From contig OY970235.1 in assembly GCA_963714145.1 (NCBI GenBank), positions 8,246,001-8,310,000 of the forward strand: a DNA stretch of 64,000 nucleotides, read 5' to 3'. This document shows positions 59,813-64,000 of the stretch, one piece after another. Below the pieces are notes generated by a model. The model was given only the letters and a program-made list of their open reading frames with translations, was not told the origin of the DNA and did not search any database. How positions within the stretch are numbered: the first letter of the stretch is position 1; every line of letters starts with the position of its first letter. Made by a program: the position numbers and the translations under genes. Source of the stretch: JBBWZH01 sp035544115 (GTDB taxonomy: Bacteria; Actinomycetota; Actinomycetes; Mycobacteriales; CADCTP01).

Positions 59813-61064
59813 AGCTTCCCCCAAAGATGATCTCGATGCGGCGATTGAGCGGCGCAAGTCGCTCGTTCAGGCTTCCGTCGGGGTTGGTGTCGTGCACGCG
59901 CGGCCGGCTGCTGCCCATACCGCGCGTCGTCAGGTGCTGTCCGTCCGCGCCGAGAGCCACGAGTCGGGCCTTGACCACCTCGGCCCGGCGCTTCGAGAGG
60001 TCAAGCCGGTACTTCACCGACCCCCAGGTGGCTGTATGGCCCTCGATGACGGCGGAGCCGCCGGTGGCGATCAGCCGGTCCTTGATCGGCTTGAGGCGCT
60101 GGTCGCCGTTGGGCGCCAGGCGAGCCTCGCCCGGCTGGAACAGTTCCTCCGCCGGCAGCACCGGGCGGCACGGCGACGTCGGGGTCGGGGTCGGGGTGGG
60201 GTCGCCGGTGGCGTCGTCGCTGAACTGCGGGTCGGTGGGGGCCGGGACCGCCTGGGTCGGGTCGCCGGTCTCGGTCCGGACGTCGCACCTCGTGGCGTGG
60301 GAACGCTGGCAGATCCCCTTCCAGATCTCCTCGACCCACCGCTTGCGGGCCGGGGACAGCTGCTGCCGCCCCCGGGCCACCAGGCCGAGGTGGTAGAAGG
60401 TCACCGAGACGTTGCGCAGGTCCGGAAAGCCGGCGCCGGCCGCCGCGGAGTCGACCACCTGATTCGAGCTCTGGTCGGTCGCGACGGCTGGCCGCAGGTC
60501 GAGCTCGCCGGTGTTGCTCAGGCCATTGGTGACGAGGGCGATCTGGGCCTGACCGCGGTGATCGGCCGGTCCGAGCGAGTCCGCGAGCGACCGTATGGCG
60601 GCGAGGACGTCGGTCCCCGGCGTGGTCGACCTGGCCGCGGGCAGCCGCTGTCGCAGGCAACTGACCAGATCCTCGCCCTGGTTGTCGGCGTTGTCGGAAT
60701 CCTGGGAGCGGGTCTTCGGCTGGAGTCCTCGGCCATTGGGCAGCCAGAAGCGGTCGGGCTGCGCGTCACCCTGGATCACTCCCACCGAGACGGTGTGGTC
60801 GGCGGCGACCGACGAGACGTCGTCCATGAGCCGGTCAGGCAGGCTCAGCGGCATCTCGTCGGCGGTCTGGTCCATCCCGATCGCGAATTGCGATGTGTCG
60901 ACAGGCGCCGTTCCAGTCGTCATGTACGCGCACGGATCGTCGTCGCTGCTGCAGGCCACCATCAGCGCTGCCGCTGCCACGGCGACCAACCCGGCGATGC
61001 CCGTCCTCGACATGCCCCGCACGAGCGTGCTCCGGCGGCGCCCACCTGCCCAGAAGTCCGTCAT
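59805..61064 (-). CDS. OmpA-domain lipoprotein
   Basis: A 419-residue protein. The N-terminus has a hydrophobic signal ending LMVACSS, a plausible lipobox. The middle (VSVGVIQGDAQPDRFWLP and AQIALVTNGLSNTGELDLRP) resembles a von Willebrand A-like fold. The C-terminal 110 residues are an OmpA-like peptidoglycan-binding domain (VIEGHTATWGSVKYRLDLSK, then RRAEVVKARLVALGADGQHL and PLNRRIEIIFGG). A Thr/Pro linker separates the two. ATG 61064 was chosen because it leads directly to the signal peptide; the frame is open to 61235. The stop overlaps the membrane-protein gene. Confidence 0.82.
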   Translation of the reverse strand: MTDFWAGGRRRSTLVRGMSRTGIAGLVAVAAAALMVACSSDDDPCAYMTTGTAPVDTSQFAIGMDQTADEMPLSLPDRLMDDVSSVAADHTVSVGVIQGDAQPDRFWLPNGRGLQPKTRSQDSDNADNQGEDLVSCLRQRLPAARSTTPGTDVLAAIRSLADSLGPADHRGQAQIALVTNGLSNTGELDLRPAVATDQSSNQVVDSAAAGAGFPDLRNVSVTFYHLGLVARGRQQLSPARKRWVEEIWKGICQRSHATRCDVRTETGDPTQAVPAPTDPQFSDDATGDPTPTPTPTSPCRPVLPAEELFQPGEARLAPNGDQRLKPIKDRLIATGGSAVIEGHTATWGSVKYRLDLSKRRAEVVKARLVALGADGQHLTTRGMGSSRPRVHDTNPDGSLNERLAPLNRRIEIIFGGSCA

Positions 61065-61282
61065 CTCACGGTCCCCGTTCCCTGTCGTCGGCAAGCGATC
61101 GTCCCGCTGGGAGGCCGTCGGCAGAGTCGTAAGCCTGACACATACGTTCGGCCATGTCACTATCTCTTGCGGGCCGAAATAAACCTTTTCGTGCCGCGCG
61201 AAACCCTGATGTCGGAGTGGCGCCGCTAGAGTCATGGACGGGTTGACGTGCCAGGACTTAGTTGCGCGCGGAAGGAAACCAG

Positions 61283-62710
61283 TTGCCGCAGCCGGATCAC
61301 CACGAGTCCTTCCAGAAGCTCCTCGGCCAGCTGGTCTCGCCGTCGTACGCCAGTCAGTACCTCCTGGGCGACGTCGTCCGGCGGCTGCTCGTGTCCGCTC
61401 CGGACACCACCGACCGGGCCCGGATCGCGCGCGGCGAGATGCTCCGCGAGCCCAACTCGTCGATCTCCCCGGGAAGCGTCAGCAAGGCGGTGAAGGTGCT
61501 CGAGGCGCAGCACCTAATTACCAAGCTCGACCAGTGGCCGGCCCGTACGGTGGGTCGCCCCCTTCAGCCCCTCCGGCTCGGTAGTGACCGGTGGGCCAGC
61601 ATTGGCATCCGCCCCCGTCCGGACTCGCGGCCGCTTGTCCTCGAAGGATCGGTCGTCGGACTCGACGGCAGGATCCTGGGCGGCTTCGATCCGCCGTGGA
61701 CCGCAACGCTGGACACCAGCAATCAGGCCAGCATGGAGCGGGACATCGCCGAGTTCGCCGACCGGCTCCGGCTGGCCTGGCAGGACGGCGTGCCGGACCG
61801 GAGGGTGTTCGGCCTCGGTCTGGAATTCGCCGGCCACGTGCACAACGGATCGGTCATCGAGCTGACGCACGCCGACATGCAGCAACGCGATTGGCCCGTC
61901 GCCGATCGCGTCAGCGAGCGCCTCAAGGGACTGGCTGTTGTGGCTGACAACGACGTCAACATGATCGCCACCGTGGAAGCCCTCCGGGACCGCTTCCTCG
62001 AGCGGGACATCGCGGTCGTCTCGATCTTTCCGGAGGGCATCGGAGGGGCCTTGATCGTCAACGGGTCCGTGTACCGGGGCGGACGCGGCATGGCCGGCGA
62101 GATAGGCCACATCCCGGTGTTCTTCGACCGTACGCCGTTCCAATCGGAGCAGTGGGAGGTCGATGAGCCGGCGGTCGGTTGGAGTTCACGGCGATTCGCC
62201 GATCCGTGTCACTGCCGCCGATTCAACCACGTCGACTGCTTCTCTACGCCCATGCGCCTGGTCAACGAGGCCAACGCGAGGGACCGACGCGGCCGGGAGC
62301 GAACCTTGAAGGACATGGCGGAGCTACCGGCCCGCTCCGTCGGCGGATCGCTCACCCCCGACGCGAAGGTCTTCCAGCAGGGCGGTTGGGCGCTCGGGAT
62401 CGGGTTGGTGAGCCTGATCAACATCGGCAACCCGTCCCGACTGATCGTTCAACTCCCCGACGAGCTACATCCGGAGGGATCGCCGACCGGCAGCGTCGGC
62501 CACGCCTACCGAGACGGGCTGGAGTCGGCCATCCGGGTCCATTCCTTCTCCACGGGGGCGCACACCGTCGGAGAGAACACGCTCACCTTCGAGCGTCTCT
62601 CTCGGTCGGTGTTCCGTGAGGGGGTCCGTGCCGCCGCCGTCCGAGTAATGGACGAGTTCGTCGCTCATGCATTGGGTTGGGACGACTGCTCGCCGGCCCG
62701 ACGGACGTGA
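61283..62710 (+). CDS. ROK-family transcriptional regulator
   Basis: A 475-residue protein of the ROK (repressor, ORF, kinase) family, with an N-terminal winged helix (SISPGSVSKAVKVLEAQHLI) and a sugar-kinase-like domain. VVADNDVNMIATVEALRDRF, EGIGGALIVNGSVYRGGRGM and AGEIGHIPVFF are the ROK core. The zinc motif is unusual: CHCRRFNHVDC where CXCGXXGC is expected. TTG 61283 has GGAAGGA upstream; TTG 61262 is an alternative. It is divergent from the OmpA-type gene, and the 218-bp gap may hold its operator. The effector sugar is unknown. Confidence 0.85.
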   Translation: MPQPDHHESFQKLLGQLVSPSYASQYLLGDVVRRLLVSAPDTTDRARIARGEMLREPNSSISPGSVSKAVKVLEAQHLITKLDQWPARTVGRPLQPLRLGSDRWASIGIRPRPDSRPLVLEGSVVGLDGRILGGFDPPWTATLDTSNQASMERDIAEFADRLRLAWQDGVPDRRVFGLGLEFAGHVHNGSVIELTHADMQQRDWPVADRVSERLKGLAVVADNDVNMIATVEALRDRFLERDIAVVSIFPEGIGGALIVNGSVYRGGRGMAGEIGHIPVFFDRTPFQSEQWEVDEPAVGWSSRRFADPCHCRRFNHVDCFSTPMRLVNEANARDRRGRERTLKDMAELPARSVGGSLTPDAKVFQQGGWALGIGLVSLINIGNPSRLIVQLPDELHPEGSPTGSVGHAYRDGLESAIRVHSFSTGAHTVGENTLTFERLSRSVFREGVRAAAVRVMDEFVAHALGWDDCSPARRT

Positions 62711-62961
62711 CAGCGCACGGTCGAGGTGGAAGAGCGGGCTGACTCGCGGCGCATCTCGTGATCACGCAACCATCTGTTCGATACGCCCGGATTCGAGTCC
62801 CAGCCTCTCCGAGGGTTCGGGGTCGTCGATGTGGGTGCGGGACGGTCGACCTGGACCTGAAGGGTGCCATCTCAGGAAGAGGCGCCGAGGCCTGCGGCGA
62901 TGCCGGCTGGCATGATCGTCGGCGTGGTGGTGCGCACCCTCGGTTTCCTGCTTGTCTGGCG

Positions 62962-63176
62962 GCACAAGCGCCGACGGCGAACGCCTACGCCGAACGGTCG
63001 GTGCGAACCGTCCGGACCGAATGCCTGGACTGGATACTGATCCTCAACCCCATCATCTCCACCGGGTACTGACCGCCTACCTGCGGCACTACAACACCGC
63101 CCGACCACACCGCAGCCTGAACGTCGCCATCATCGACGCGGCCCTACCCATCGACGGCGGCGCCACCGCCACCTGA
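62962..63176 (+). pseudogene. remnant of an integrase-core transposase
   Basis: The C-terminal end of an IS transposase in two frames: NAYAERSVRTVRTECLDWIL in the first and HHLHRVLTAYLRHYNTARPH plus RSLNVAIIDA in the second, with the shift near 63044. The Glu of the DDE triad lies in AYAER. Nothing of the rest of the element is recognisable upstream, so this is an old fragment. Confidence 0.82.
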
Positions 63177-63270
63177 CCGACCCCAACCGCTCCCGCACGT
63201 CAACAAGAGCGCCCTGTCGGGCGGATGGTGCAGTGGAGCGGCAGGCATTCGACCGGGGGTGAGCGGTTGG

Positions 63271-63921
63271 TTAGAGGGTGAAGCGGCTGCCGACGGAGTT
63301 GGGGTGGAAGGCTGCCGGTAGGGCGGCGGCCAGTGCGTGTTGTGCTTTCCAGCGGGTGCAGTGTGCGGGGAGGAGGGCGGCAGGGTTCTCGGCGGTCGGT
63401 GCGGCGACGGTCGCGGGGATGATCGGCTCGAAGGCGGGGCCGGACAGGTGGAACTCGCCGAGGAGCGCGTAGAGCTGGTCGATGCCGGTCAGCCGCTTGG
63501 CGTGGCGGACGATGTTGACGATGCCGGCGTGTCCGCAGTCGGTGGGCACGACCAGTCCTTTGTCTCGGACGTGGAGCAGGACGGCCTGGTCGTCGTGGAT
63601 CAGCGGGTCACTGCCAGTCGCCGTCGCGCGAGGTCCGGTGGTTGCTCATCCCGGTTTCGAAGTCGGTGCTGCGTTCGACCTCGCCGGTGACCAGCAGCAC
63701 CCCCGTCGAGCAGTCGCGAGGGCCGGGGTCCTCGATGACTCCGAACCCGGCGGCCTGGATGCCGGTGGGCTGGGCAGTGGCAGGTCGATCGCGTCGGTCG
63801 ACAGCACGAGCAGGCGGCGGGTGAAGAAATCCGGGTGCAGCAGCAGCGGCAGGTTGCGCCGGCCGAGTCGGCGGGCCATCCCCTCCACACCCATGACGTG
63901 GTCGAAGTGGCCGTGACTCCT
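63271..63921 (-). pseudogene. metallo-beta-lactamase-fold hydrolase, frameshifted
   Basis: Minus-strand sequence with the HXHXDH zinc motif (SHGHFDHVMGVEGMARRLGR) at about 63915, continuing in the frames LPLLLHPDFFTRRLLVLSTD, GIQAAGFGVIEDPGPRDCST, and VVPTDCGHAGIVNIVRHAKR with LYALLGEFHLSGPAF. Each block is in a different frame, so at least two small indels break the gene, and no good start is visible to the right. The order of blocks matches MBL-fold hydrolases of the dihydropterin-synthase-like group. It is damaged by decay or by sequencing errors. Confidence 0.7.
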
Positions 63922-64000
63922 CTGGTTCGCTGGCGGCTGGCGCTTACCCCTGCGGCTTCCGAACGTGTTGGGTGCTTCGGCCGCGGCTGGCTCGCTGTCC

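Noticed and set aside
58349..61064. OmpA-domain and membrane-protein pair as a Zorya defence system
   Set aside because: No MotA signature, no ZorC/ZorD or helicase-nuclease partner, and the gene order differs. Kept only as a loose structural parallel.

Overview
The window is very GC-rich DNA with dense, mostly overlapping genes, many GTG starts and ATGA/GTGA start-stop junctions. The gene families (a second-type nuo operon, an actinobacterial type I-E CRISPR-Cas system, TcpC/TcpE conjugation proteins, a replication-relaxation protein) point to a high-GC actinomycete, perhaps Micromonosporaceae or a relative. The genus cannot be read from the sequence.

Region 1 (1-14933) looks like chromosome. 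It holds a minus-strand amino-acid ABC transporter (lipoprotein plus permease), then a compact plus-strand respiratory complex I operon nuoA-B-C-H-I-J-K-L-M-N. This operon has no nuoD, E, F or G. It carries low-complexity tails at several gene junctions and a small coupled ORF between nuoM and nuoN. A PfkB-family sugar kinase and an HtpX protease follow, then rfbA (dTDP-glucose synthesis) and a YajQ-family gene on the minus strand.

Region 2 (15050 to about 57150) begins at a tRNA-Tyr gene and reads as an integrated conjugative element. Its left part has a DnaB-like helicase, a winged-helix replication-type protein with a cluster of inverted repeats inside it, a repeat-containing hypothetical gene, an excisionase/AlpA-like gene and a sigma-like gene. 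The middle is a complete type I-E CRISPR-Cas locus: array 1 (32 repeats, read leftward), cas3, a small ORF, cas8e, cas11, cas7, cas5, cas6, cas1, cas2, then array 2 (46 repeats, read rightward). Both leader ends face the cas operon and share a 21-bp motif that in array 2 includes the cas2 stop codon. Array 2 is split by two insertion sequences, an IS21-type and an IS3-type, each sitting inside a CRISPR repeat with a clean target duplication (TGGGG and GTC). Both elements have disrupted transposase genes.

The right part of region 2 is the conjugation module: TcpC-like protein, small membrane proteins, TcpE-like protein, VirB4-type ATPase, VirB6/TrbL-like membrane protein, NlpC/P60 wall hydrolase, VirD4-like coupling ATPase, replication-relaxation protein, ParB-like protein and a cysteine-rich DUF4417-like protein. 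No integrase and no right attachment site were recognised.

Region 3 (57151-64000) is a scrap-rich flank. It has a frameshifted fragment of a second VirB4-like ATPase, a coupled pair of unknown role (OmpA-domain lipoprotein plus membrane protein), a ROK-family regulator, a transposase remnant and a frameshifted metallo-beta-lactamase-fold gene at the edge.
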